From: an uncultured delta proteobacterium
GTDB taxonomy: Bacteria > Myxococcota_A > Bradymonadia > REDH01
DNA length: 6,472 nucleotides
Assembly: GCA_903912275.1 (NCBI GenBank)
Contig: CAIWGR010000111.1
Coordinates: 1-6,472, forward strand
Reading direction: 5' to 3'
In this document: positions 1 through 6,304 of the stretch, one piece after another
How positions within the stretch are numbered: the stretch's first letter is position 1
Layout of the letters: every line of letters starts with the position of its first letter
Translations under genes and position numbers: made by a program
The notes under the pieces: generated by a model
The model's database searches: none
Seen by the model: only the letters and a program-made list of their open reading frames with translations
What the model was told of the DNA's origin: nothing

Positions 1-468
1 CCGATCTCCCTTCGCGAAGGCCAGCCCGAGCAGGCCGGCGAAGAGGGTCCAGTGCCATGTCACGCGGCCGGGCGCCACATGCGCCGCCGCGAAGAGGAGC
101 GATGACCACCAAGGCCCAAGCAGACTCATCAGCAGACCCCGGAAGGCCATCTCCTCTGCAACAGCGCTCGCGCCAGCAAGGACCGTCGCCTGGCGCAGCG
201 TCGGGATGCCGAGAATCTCTCGAAACTGCCCATTCATGGTCTGCGCCCAGACGAACCGGGCAGTGAGTTGGCGAGAGAGGAGAACAACCGCCAAGCCCAC
301 GCCCGCACCCGCAGCGGCAGACTGCCAGACGGGCCAGCGGGCCTCCGGACGGAGAACAAAGAGGGGGGCGTCGAGCCAGCGGGCGATACCGACGGCGGCG
401 AGCACCATGAAGCCGTAGAAGAGCACCGCACCGGTGAGCACGGCGGCGTCGGCGGCCGGGCGCTTCAC
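1..468 (-). CDS. CPBP-family (CAAX-like) intramembrane metalloprotease, C-terminus cut by the window edge
   Basis: Seen: 156 codons from a GTG at 468-466 to the left edge with no stop. The protein is strongly hydrophobic, with likely membrane segments near residues 8-29, 47-64, 94-104 and 112-130. It carries the two first hallmark motifs of the family: EExxxR (E105, E106, R110, followed by G111) and FxxxH (F126, H130). Known of the family: these Glu and His residues form the active site inside the membrane, as in the Rce1 CAAX protease. Bacterial members are often of unknown substrate; some act in bacteriocin self-immunity or protein processing. The last conserved motif (H/N in a later helix) lies outside the window. 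The GTG overlaps the stop of the upstream gene as GTGA, which implies translational coupling; GGGAA lies just upstream. Inference: it works in the inner membrane with the unknown gene and PEGA protein before it; the substrate is unknown. Confidence 0.88.
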   Translation of the reverse strand, partial: MKRPAADAAVLTGAVLFYGFMVLAAVGIARWLDAPLFVLRPEARWPVWQSAAAGAGVGLAVVLLSRQLTARFVWAQTMNGQFREILGIPTLRQATVLAGASAVAEEMAFRGLLMSLLGPWWSSLLFAAAHVAPGRVTWHWTLFAGLLGLAFAKGDR

Positions 469-914
469 GCTTCCCGTTCAGCCGCGGCGAGGATTGCGTC
501 GGCCTGCGACTCGAGCGCCGCGTTGGACCACTCCCCGCGGAACAGCACAGTCTCACCATCGAGGTCATACTCGCGCCAGTCGTGGTGGGGACCAGGGATG
601 CGTTCGCCGGCGAAATAGTCTTCGAGCCAGCCGCCGAGAAAGTCGATGCTGCGAGCCCGGGCAACAGCGAGGCTCTCGGCTTTGCCGTCTGCCATCTTGC
701 TCGCCGCGACCAGCGCGACCACCTCAGACTGATCGGCACGGGCGAGCACCAAGGTGATCTCCACATGCCCCTCTGCAATCACGGCCGAAAGCCCGAATGC
801 CTCCGTGGGACGGAGCGAGGCCCGAAAGGTCGAGGTCAGGGTCGCGAGGACCTCCTTGGTTTCGGCAGGCTCGAACACGGAGACGGAGGAGGGGGGCTTG
901 GGCGAAACGATCAC
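465..914 (-). CDS. Conserved-looking hypothetical protein, 149 aa
   Basis: I do not recognise this gene. Seen: 149 residues, soluble, without signal peptide or membrane segment, and with no Cys residues. Residues 20-34 and 133-147 look helical; 40-60 alternate like beta strands (FGLSAVIAEGHVEITLVLAR). An aromatic, acidic stretch follows at 91-130 (DFLGGWLEDYF, then HHDWREYDLDG, then LFRGEWSN), which looks like the most conserved core. Start choice: GAGGA at 925-921 is six bases from GTG 914, a normal spacing, whereas the alternative TTG at 920 directly abuts it. The gene begins two bases after the PEGA gene stop and its own stop overlaps the protease start (GTGA). It is therefore the middle gene of a tight three-gene unit. 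Inference: a cytoplasmic partner or regulator of the secreted PEGA protein or the membrane protease. The gene itself looks secure from its packing; the function is unknown. Confidence 0.82.
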   Translation of the reverse strand: MIVSPKPPSSVSVFEPAETKEVLATLTSTFRASLRPTEAFGLSAVIAEGHVEITLVLARADQSEVVALVAASKMADGKAESLAVARARSIDFLGGWLEDYFAGERIPGPHHDWREYDLDGETVLFRGEWSNAALESQADAILAAAEREA

Positions 915-916
915 GG

Positions 917-2116
917 TCAATCCTCGGGCATGTCGGACGGGTAGACAACGGTCTCGGCGTCGGGGCTGACCTTGATGGACTGGATCCAGGTCGAATGGCC
1001 CGGCCGCCGCAGTTCAAGCTTGTGGGGCCCCGGCGGCAGGTCGATCACCGTCTCGGCCGGCGCGCTGCCCACCTTCGCGCCGTCGACAAAGAGATCTCCG
1101 CTCAGGCCATCCATCACCACGCGCAGATGGCCGATGCGGACCGGACCACCACGGGCAGCCTCGGTCTCGTTGAGCGAAAGACGGATGGGTGTCTCGGAGC
1201 CGTCAGCTACCGGCGCCACCACGAACGGAACGCGCCGATCGCGGCCGCCCTGCTGCAGAATGAAGGTGCAGTTTCCGGCTGGAAGTTCCCCCTTGAAGTG
1301 GCCCATGCCCAGCCTGCGGCGCGTGCCGTCGGCCCCGATGTACCAAACCATTGCGGAGGCCGGCTCGCTGGTTACCGCGACGGTCACCATCAACTGTTCG
1401 AGGTCGAAGGAGATGCGGGGAATCTCTTCGCCGGCCTGGGGAACGGTAATCTGGACGACACGACGGGCCGGCTTCTTGTTGGGGAGTTCGATGGCGATGA
1501 GGTGGGGCCCCACAAAGAGGCGGGTCGCGAGCGGGGTATTGCCGATAGAGCCAAGCTCGAGGTCGTCGACGAAGATGGCGGCGCCGGGAGGGTTAGAGGC
1601 AATCTGAACTGGAACATCGCGCACATTCGTGCCGAGCGCGTATCGCTGTGCGGAGCGCGGAGGCGGCGTGGAGCCGTTGGCCTTCACAATGGCATCCTCA
1701 ACACCTTCGCGTGCGAGGCGCACCGAGTCGGTGGCGATTGCCTCGTCGAGTTCAGCGGCCAAAGTGACGGCCTGGGCTGCTGCCTCTTCCGAAGTCGCAG
1801 CGAACTTCTTGAGGCTCTCGCGCGCCTCTACCCATTGGCCAAGACCGGCCTGAGCCTGGGCGATGTAGAAGTGGAGCAGGGGTTTGGGAACGATGGAGTC
1901 GGCGCGCAGAAACTGGCGGACGGCCTCCTCGAACTGGCCTGCGTTGAAGGCTTCACGACCTGCCAGGTAGGCGACCCGCGCGAGGTCTTTCTGTTCGTCC
2001 GGCGCGGCAGGTGCGGGTGCCGGTGCCGCCTGCGTGGGGAGCGCTGCAGCAAAACAGACTGCGCTGCAGACAGCGGCAGCCGCGATCAAAGACCAAATGC
2101 GCGAGATGGAGCCCAT
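917..2116 (-). CDS. Secreted TPR and PEGA-repeat protein, 399 aa
   Basis: Seen: an N-terminal Sec-type signal peptide (R6, hydrophobic 8-26, likely cut after LPTQA at residue 30). The two Cys residues in it (17, 21) do not form a lipobox. An Ala/Pro linker (31-39) leads to a TPR-like helical region at about 44-125, with the typical A..F..GQFEEAVRQF pattern followed by a second helix pair. Then come beta-rich repeats: a PEGA-like domain at about 168-238 (NPPGAAIFVDD, then FVGPHLIAIEL), a more diverged unit at 243-315 (EPASAMVWY, then GELPAGNCTFIL), and a further PEGA-like unit at 328-392 (GDLFVDGAKVG, then DLPPGPHKLEL). Known: PEGA domains are surface or periplasmic beta modules, common in myxobacteria; TPRs bind proteins. 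ATG 2116 was chosen over TTG 2119 because GGGAGAG lies a normal distance upstream. Inference: an envelope scaffold protein, first gene of a unit with the unknown protein and the CPBP protease. Confidence 0.87.
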   Translation of the reverse strand: MGSISRIWSLIAAAAVCSAVCFAAALPTQAAPAPAPAAPDEQKDLARVAYLAGREAFNAGQFEEAVRQFLRADSIVPKPLLHFYIAQAQAGLGQWVEARESLKKFAATSEEAAAQAVTLAAELDEAIATDSVRLAREGVEDAIVKANGSTPPPRSAQRYALGTNVRDVPVQIASNPPGAAIFVDDLELGSIGNTPLATRLFVGPHLIAIELPNKKPARRVVQITVPQAGEEIPRISFDLEQLMVTVAVTSEPASAMVWYIGADGTRRRLGMGHFKGELPAGNCTFILQQGGRDRRVPFVVAPVADGSETPIRLSLNETEAARGGPVRIGHLRVVMDGLSGDLFVDGAKVGSAPAETVIDLPPGPHKLELRRPGHSTWIQSIKVSPDAETVVYPSDMPED

Positions 2117-2156
2117 CAAACTCTCCCAGAATCAGCGACAATCAAACAAGGTCCGA

Positions 2157-2185
2157 AGGCTACCCGCCGCCCCCATGCCCGTCAA
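2157..2185 (-). promoter_or_regulatory. Candidate sigma70-like promoter for the PEGA–unknown–protease unit
   Basis: On the minus strand, TTGACG (2185-2180, five of six -35 bases) is followed after 17 bases by TAGCCT (2162-2157), which keeps the key T-A-and-final-T of a -10 box. It overlaps the mazG stop codon and would give a leader of about 30-35 bases ahead of ATG 2116. The position and spacing are right, but the -10 match is weak and such matches arise by chance. It suggests the downstream genes can be transcribed apart from mazG. Confidence 0.3.
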
Positions 2186-3033
2186 CGCAGGCCGCGCTCC
2201 TCGCGCTTGACCTCCTCCCAGAGCGCATCCATCTCGGCGAGGTCGGATTGCTCCGGCAGGAGGCCGCGGTCGGCAAGCCGAGAGAGCACACCGCCAAACC
2301 TCCGCTCGAACTTCGCGTTGGTCCTGCGGAGGGCAGCCTCTGCATCGAGTCCGAGTTTCCGGCCGAGGTTGACGACGGCGAACATGAGGTCGCCAAGTTC
2401 ATCCTCCATCGCATCCAGCGAGCCCGATGCCATGGCCTCTTCGACCTCGGCGGTCTCCTCCTTGATCTTGGCGATAACCTCGTTCGCGGAGGGCCAGTCG
2501 AAGCCCACGCTCCCTGCACGCGTCGCGATCTGTTGGGCGCGTTGCACCGCCGGAGCGGAGCGGGGAACCCCTTCGAGAAGTCCCCGACCTTCTGCTCGCT
2601 TGAGCTCCTTCCAGGCCTTGAGGACCGCCTCCGCATCTTCGGCGGTTCCGCCGGCGAAGACATGGGGATGGCGCCGCACCATCTTGTCGGAGACCAGCGC
2701 AATCACCTGCGCGAGGTCGAATGCCCCGCGATCATGGGCGATTTGCGCGTGGAGCACGACCTGCAGCAGCACATCGCCGAGCTCCTCCGCGATGGCGTCA
2801 TCGTTGCCCGAATCGATCGCATCGATCAGTTCGTAGCTCTCCTCGAGCAGGTAGGGACGGAGCGATTCGTGCGTCTGCTTGAGGTCCCACGGGCACCCTT
2901 TCGGCCCACGCAGGGTCGCGATGATGTCGGCGAAGCGTTGCAGCGGCGCGGGAGGACCTTGAACGAGGGGAAGCGCCGCGGACTCCTGCGAGATGGCGCC
3001 GTGCGTAGGCAATTGAGGTTCGTTCGGGCACAT
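2182..3033 (-). CDS. mazG: MazG nucleoside triphosphate pyrophosphohydrolase, 283 aa
   Basis: Hydrolyses (d)NTPs to NMP and pyrophosphate in the cytoplasm; in E. coli it cleans the nucleotide pool and lowers ppGpp under starvation. Seen: both MazG halves. The N-terminal half has LRGPKGCPWD (41-50), the metal-binding EExxE (E64, E65, E68) and ExxD (E84, D87), then RRHPHVF (120-126). The C-terminal half has VGFDWP (176-181), EExxE (E192, E193, E196), ExxD (E212, D215) and KFERRF (241-246). All expected acidic ligands are present in both, so it should be active. E. coli MazG is 263 residues; this one has about 30 extra Pro/Gln-rich residues at the N-terminus. Start: ATG 3033 has GGAG five bases upstream; the longer GTG 3072 has only AAGG one base away and may lie upstream of the transcript start. 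It is divergent from the membrane-protein gene. Confidence 0.95.
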   Translation of the reverse strand: MCPNEPQLPTHGAISQESAALPLVQGPPAPLQRFADIIATLRGPKGCPWDLKQTHESLRPYLLEESYELIDAIDSGNDDAIAEELGDVLLQVVLHAQIAHDRGAFDLAQVIALVSDKMVRRHPHVFAGGTAEDAEAVLKAWKELKRAEGRGLLEGVPRSAPAVQRAQQIATRAGSVGFDWPSANEVIAKIKEETAEVEEAMASGSLDAMEDELGDLMFAVVNLGRKLGLDAEAALRRTNAKFERRFGGVLSRLADRGLLPEQSDLAEMDALWEEVKREERGLR

Positions 3034-3037
3034 TTTG

Positions 3038-3045
3038 TCTCCGCG
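3038..3045 (-). promoter_or_regulatory. Shine-Dalgarno that decides the mazG start
   Basis: Read on the minus strand, GCGGAGAC precedes ATG 3033, with GGAG ending five bases before the start codon. The upstream in-frame GTG at 3072 has no such site at a usable distance. This supports the shorter, 283-residue MazG. Confidence 0.55.
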
Positions 3046-3060
3046 GCCGAAGGTGTTGTA

Positions 3061-3066
3061 GGGAGG
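3061..3066 (+). promoter_or_regulatory. Shine-Dalgarno favouring a TTG start for the membrane protein
   Basis: GGGAGG at 3061-3066 is the only strong ribosome-binding sequence near the 5' end of the plus-strand gene. It stands nine bases before TTG 3076. The alternative GTG 3094 has only a GGGG about ten bases upstream. This is the reason the TTG was preferred. Confidence 0.45.
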
Positions 3067-3072
3067 CGGCAC

Positions 3073-3100
3073 ACCTTGTGGGGTCTGCTCGAAGTGTCAA
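3073..3100 (-). promoter_or_regulatory. Candidate mazG promoter with a perfect -35 box
   Basis: The minus strand holds TTGACA at 3100-3095, identical to the sigma70 -35 consensus. At 16 bases spacing comes CAAGGT (3078-3073), a poor -10 that keeps A2 and T6; at 17 bases it would be AAGGTG. Transcription would start near 3066 and give a leader of about 30 bases before ATG 3033, which would also exclude the GTG at 3072. The site overlaps the 5' end of the divergent gene. The weak -10 keeps confidence low. Confidence 0.3.
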
Positions 3101-4683
3101 CGCATCAACATGCACCGGAGGGGCGAGCAGGGGTCGGGCTCGTCTCGGCGCTTGTCTTCGCTGCCGTCTGCTCGACGGCGGGCGACGCGCGGGCAGCGGA
3201 GGCGGAGCGGCCTCTTCCGATCACGCTGGAGGCGCTACGCGAGGGCAGCGGCGCCAACGACGGGCGTGCGCTGGCGATGCGGGCGATCGAGCACCTGCGT
3301 GCGAACGACCTCGCGCGTGCTGAGACGGAGCTTGTGCTCGCGGGAGCTCGCGCGCCTGGAGCGGCGGAGACCTGGGCCGCGCGGGAGCTGCTGCTCGCCA
3401 AGCAGACGCCATGGGACTTGCCGGAGCGGCTCGAGACCTATCGAGCCATGTGGGGTGCGCTCGCTGCTGATCCGGCCGCATCGCTCTCGCTGCAGAGTTT
3501 CGGCTACCGGCTCGGCGGCGACCTGCTGACGATCCTCGGTGCGGCACTCTCCTTCGGTCTCGCAGCGGCCGCTGCCGGCTGCTTCCATGTGGACCTGCGC
3601 CGCGCTGCAGCCCATCTGGTCCGTGCCGTGGTTCCGCGACCGCTGCCATGGTTGACCGTTGCCTGCGCAGCCCTGGTGACGGGAAGTCTCTCCGTTGGCA
3701 TGGCAGGCTTGGCATCCATCGGCGTGCTCTACCTCCAGGGGTGGAGGAGGCTCCTCATCCCGGCGACCGCCCTCTGTATTGCCTTCGCGCCGCTGCTCAC
3801 GGAGCGGGCCGACCGCCTCGACAACCTCGTATCGACCGATGAACTCTACGCGCTGCGAACCATCTCGCAGCGGTGCAGTTCGTCGGCCTGCCGCGACGCA
3901 CTCAGGCTGGCCGCGACGACGGACCCGTCAGGCGCGAGTGGCGTTGCGCTTGCGCGAGCGCTGCGTTCAAGCTCCAATCCGGAAGACCAGTCTGAGGCGG
4001 CACGGCTCCTCGCAAATCCAGCACGGCTGGCCTCACTGCAGCGGTTTGCGTCGGGCGAAGCGCTCGGCTCGACGCCCGCGGGACTGACGGCGACCTGGCT
4101 CAGCGAGGCAGGGGCCCGCGCTGCTGCGGCGCCGCGATCGGGCAATTCGGCACGACCTGGGCTCGGGGAGATGATTTCGCGGCTCGGCGGCTGGCTGCTT
4201 GCCGCGCTGGTTCTGCAGGCGGGCCTGTTGGCGGTCTTTCTCCGACGTGACGGGCTGCTCTCCTCACGCTGCATCACCTGCGGGGCTGTCTGCAGCGGAG
4301 CCGAGCAGCGTCCGGGCGGTGGCTGCAACCTATGCGCGACAGACAGCGCCGGACTTCAGGACGCGGAGCAGCAGGCGGCGGCTCGTCATCGGCCGAACGA
4401 GCAGATCGTTCGCGCAGCATGGCTGAAGGCCATCGGCGATCTCCTGCTTCCGGGCCTAGGTGGACTCGCCTCTTCCATCTCGGTGGCTTCGCTGTTCCTG
4501 CTGCTGCTTTCGTGTAGCGCCGTAGCGCTGCTGGCCGCGCCCGAGCCTTGGTGGCCGACGACAGCTGCAGCGGTCGGGATTCTCCGCGGTGTGGCAGCGC
4601 TGGTTCTTGGCCTCCTGTCGTGCGGGATGCTCGTGCGGCTGATACGGCTCGTTCGCACGCCGGCTCCCGTGGAGGAGCGATGA
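3076..4683 (+). CDS. Multi-pass membrane protein with signal-like N-terminus, helical domain and Cys-rich zinc ribbon, 535 aa
   Basis: Seen, counting from TTG 3076: a signal peptide (hydrophobic 20-32, likely cut after ARA at about 40); a helical region with a TPR-like look (62-130); likely membrane segments near 148-168, 190-219 and 224-240; a soluble, Ala/Arg-rich helical stretch (245-365); a membrane segment (369-388); a zinc-ribbon-like CxxC-x3-C-x10-CxxC (C399, C402, C406, C417, C420); then a conserved-looking LLLPGLGG (456-463) leading to two more segments (465-488, 497-520). Known by resemblance only: deltaproteobacterial membrane proteins combine a TPR-like part, a Cys-rich ribbon and a PG.G motif before C-terminal helices; their function is undetermined. 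Start is uncertain: TTG 3076 has the better ribosome site, GTG 3094 gives a shorter n-region (529 aa). The open frame extends far upstream, but that part is antisense to mazG. The stop overlaps the next gene (ATGA). Inference: an inner-membrane component acting with the next protein. Confidence 0.8.
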   Translation: MWGLLEVSTHQHAPEGRAGVGLVSALVFAAVCSTAGDARAAEAERPLPITLEALREGSGANDGRALAMRAIEHLRANDLARAETELVLAGARAPGAAETWAARELLLAKQTPWDLPERLETYRAMWGALAADPAASLSLQSFGYRLGGDLLTILGAALSFGLAAAAAGCFHVDLRRAAAHLVRAVVPRPLPWLTVACAALVTGSLSVGMAGLASIGVLYLQGWRRLLIPATALCIAFAPLLTERADRLDNLVSTDELYALRTISQRCSSSACRDALRLAATTDPSGASGVALARALRSSSNPEDQSEAARLLANPARLASLQRFASGEALGSTPAGLTATWLSEAGARAAAAPRSGNSARPGLGEMISRLGGWLLAALVLQAGLLAVFLRRDGLLSSRCITCGAVCSGAEQRPGGGCNLCATDSAGLQDAEQQAAARHRPNEQIVRAAWLKAIGDLLLPGLGGLASSISVASLFLLLLSCSAVALLAAPEPWWPTTAAAVGILRGVAALVLGLLSCGMLVRLIRLVRTPAPVEER

Positions 4684-5051
4684 GCCAGCCCGAGTCTGCC
4701 CCCAGCACGGTTTCGCTGCTGCTGCTCTCCGCTGCATGGGCGATGGGCGGATTTCTTGTGGCGTCGACCCTGATTGAGCCACTGCTGGCCTTCCGAGAGA
4801 CCGAGGCGGCCGCAACGCTACGGGAGGCACCGGTGGGTCGTAACCATGCGGCCGAAGCAGCGCGGCTGGTGATGATTCGCGAGGCGATCGCGGCCTACTA
4901 CGAGAACGCCGGGCGCTACCCCAAAGACCTGGACGAACTGGTCACAGGACGATGGCTCGGAGCGGGGCAGCTCGCAGCCTCGGGCCGCATCGGCAAACCC
5001 TACTATGCCGCTCGCGCCACAGGTTACACGCTGCTTCCGTGGCGTCAGTGA
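4680..5051 (+). CDS. Single-pass membrane protein with a type II secretion pseudopilin-like C-terminus, 123 aa
   Basis: Seen: a short polar N-terminus, one hydrophobic segment at about 11-33, a linker, then a helix at 58-76 running into IREAIAAYYENAGRYPKDLD (67-86), ELVTGRWL, and PYYAARATGYTLLP near the end. The pattern 'YY..GRYP..L.ELV ... Y.......GY.L' is characteristic of the C-terminal domain of GspG-like pseudopilins and related anchored proteins. No prepilin peptidase site (G followed by F/M-T-x-x-E) is present, so it is probably not a processed pilin but a membrane-anchored relative with its domain outside the cytoplasm. ATG 4680 overlaps the upstream stop as ATGA and has GGAGGAG (4671-4677) just before it, giving strong coupling to the zinc-ribbon membrane protein. 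Inference: the two form an envelope complex. The gene call is firm; the family assignment is moderate. Confidence 0.82.
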   Translation: MSQPESAPSTVSLLLLSAAWAMGGFLVASTLIEPLLAFRETEAAATLREAPVGRNHAAEAARLVMIREAIAAYYENAGRYPKDLDELVTGRWLGAGQLAASGRIGKPYYAARATGYTLLPWRQ

Positions 5052-5125
5052 GCGGGAACGCGGCTGCTTGCGCCCTTTCCTCAATCCTGTAGCGTCTGCC
5101 CTCCCCTTTGTGAGGCCGCGGACGC
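5052..5125 (+). other. Gap between the pseudopilin-like gene and phoH
   Basis: Seventy-four bases between the two plus-strand pairs. I see no hairpin followed by a T-run and no convincing promoter; the best match, TTGCGC (5068-5073), 16 bases, TAGCGT (5090-5095), has only half the consensus bases in each box. phoH may be read through from upstream or have its own promoter here. Confidence 0.4.
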
Positions 5126-6304
5126 ATGAGTTCTCAGTCATTCGAGTTCGACGACACCAACATTGCCCGTTCCGTCTTCGGCCATCGCGATGAGTTTCTT
5201 CGCCTCATCGAACACGAACTCACGGTCGACATCCTCTGGAAGGGGAACAAGCTCACCATCAGCGGCGACCCGGCCGACGCCATCATCGCGCGGAACGTGC
5301 TGGTGCAGCTCTACGGCATCGTCGCAGATGGCTACGCGCTCGCTACGACCGATGTGACCCGCGCCATCAGCCTGCTGAAGGAGGCGCCCGACACCGATCT
5401 CCGACGCATCTTCCTCGACTCCGTGATCACCGGCTCTTCCGGCCGCAACATTTCGCCCAAGACGCTCACCCAGAAACATTACGTGGACGCCATCCGCAAC
5501 CATCCGCTCGTCTTCGGCATCGGGCCGGCAGGAACAGGCAAGACCTACCTGGCCATGGCGATGGCCGTGTCGGCGTTGCTCAAGCGGAAGGTGAAACGGA
5601 TTGTGCTCGCGCGACCGGCGGTGGAAGCCGGCGAGAAGCTCGGCTTCCTGCCGGGTGACCTTCAGGAGAAGGTGAATCCCTATCTCCGACCGCTCTACGA
5701 TGCGCTCAACGAGATGCTCGACTTCGAGAAGGCAAGCCAGTGGATGCAGCGGGGCATCATCGAAGTAGCGCCGCTCGCCTTCATGCGCGGCCGAACGCTG
5801 AACGATTCCTTCATCATTCTCGACGAGGCGCAGAACGCCACGCGGGAGCAGATGAAGATGTTTCTGACCCGTATCGGCTACGGCTCGAGCGCGGTCGTGA
5901 CGGGTGACGCCAGCCAGATTGACTTGATCGAGAAGCAGACGTCGGGGCTGACCCACGCGGCGCGAATCCTCGAAGGGCTCGAAGGCGTGTCGGTGGTGCG
6001 GTTCGAGGAGGTCGATGTTGTGCGCCATCCGCTGGTTCGGCGCGTCGTGGCTGCCTACGACCGGCAGGAGGCGCTCGAACGGGAGCAGGAGCTTCGGGAG
6101 GACCCCTACCAACGCGATCGCGGATACCGATTCAGGCCCGACCGCGGACCGCGCTTCGAACACCGAGGCTGGAACGAGCCGCGCGATGAAGGGGCGGAGA
6201 AGGTCGCGCCTCCGGAGGCCCGGTCCGCATTGCCCGCAGCGGAGCAGACAGGCGCGGAACAGAGCGCCGCAGAGCCGGGGAAGACCGAAGGAGAGACGGA
6301 ATGA
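5126..6304 (+). CDS. phoH: PhoH/YbeZ-family ATPase with charged C-terminal tail, 392 aa
   Basis: A cytoplasmic P-loop ATPase of the PhoH (PhoL/YbeZ) family, linked to RNA metabolism and working with YbeY in ribosome maturation and quality control. Seen: N-terminal region (1-80) typical of the family (RSVFGHRDEFLRLIEHEL), the substrate-facing SPKTLTQKHYVDAI stretch, Walker A GPAGTGKT (133-140, K139, T140), ARPAVEAGEKLGFLPGDLQE, Walker B FIILDEAQNAT (D233, E234), and sensor GDASQIDL (G260, D261, Q264). The core ends at about 312 (VVAAYD). Beyond it lies an 80-residue tail: first rich in Arg, Glu and aromatics (313-355), then acidic Ala/Glu/Pro (356-392); E. coli YbeZ is about 346 residues. ATG 5126 has a modest GAGG ten bases upstream. 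The stop overlaps the ybeY start (ATGA). Seventy-four bases separate it from the gene before. Confidence 0.96.
   Translation: MSSQSFEFDDTNIARSVFGHRDEFLRLIEHELTVDILWKGNKLTISGDPADAIIARNVLVQLYGIVADGYALATTDVTRAISLLKEAPDTDLRRIFLDSVITGSSGRNISPKTLTQKHYVDAIRNHPLVFGIGPAGTGKTYLAMAMAVSALLKRKVKRIVLARPAVEAGEKLGFLPGDLQEKVNPYLRPLYDALNEMLDFEKASQWMQRGIIEVAPLAFMRGRTLNDSFIILDEAQNATREQMKMFLTRIGYGSSAVVTGDASQIDLIEKQTSGLTHAARILEGLEGVSVVRFEEVDVVRHPLVRRVVAAYDRQEALEREQELREDPYQRDRGYRFRPDRGPRFEHRGWNEPRDEGAEKVAPPEARSALPAAEQTGAEQSAAEPGKTEGETE
6288..6294 (+). promoter_or_regulatory. Strong ybeY ribosome binding site inside phoH
   Basis: AAGGAGA lies six bases before ATG 6301, inside the last codons of phoH. It is one of the best ribosome sites in the window and implies that ybeY is initiated independently as well as by coupling through the ATGA overlap. 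Confidence 0.65.

Noticed and set aside
2117..2181. Terminator after mazG
   Set aside because: No stable hairpin followed by a T-run on the minus strand could be found; GGTCCGAAGGCTACC gives only a weak, imperfect stem.
797..2836. Plus-strand open frame of 679 codons
   Set aside because: It is antisense to the PEGA gene and to mazG, both secure by domain content. Its product is low-complexity Arg/Ser/Gly without domains, as expected for a shadow frame in GC-rich DNA.
2011..3075. Long in-frame extension upstream of the zinc-ribbon membrane protein
   Set aside because: This stretch is antisense to mazG and has no domain. The signal peptide and the ribosome site place the true start near 3076-3094.
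3110..3529. ATG-initiated plus-strand frame near the 5' end of the membrane protein
   Set aside because: The Arg/Ser-rich product has no domain and overlaps the better-supported frame; no sign of a frameshift joining the two.
5068..5095. TTGCGC, 16 bases, TAGCGT as a phoH promoter
   Set aside because: Only three of six consensus bases in each box; position is suitable but the match is at chance level for GC-rich DNA.
5138..6163. Minus-strand open frame of 341 codons
   Set aside because: It is wholly antisense to phoH, whose motifs are unmistakable.
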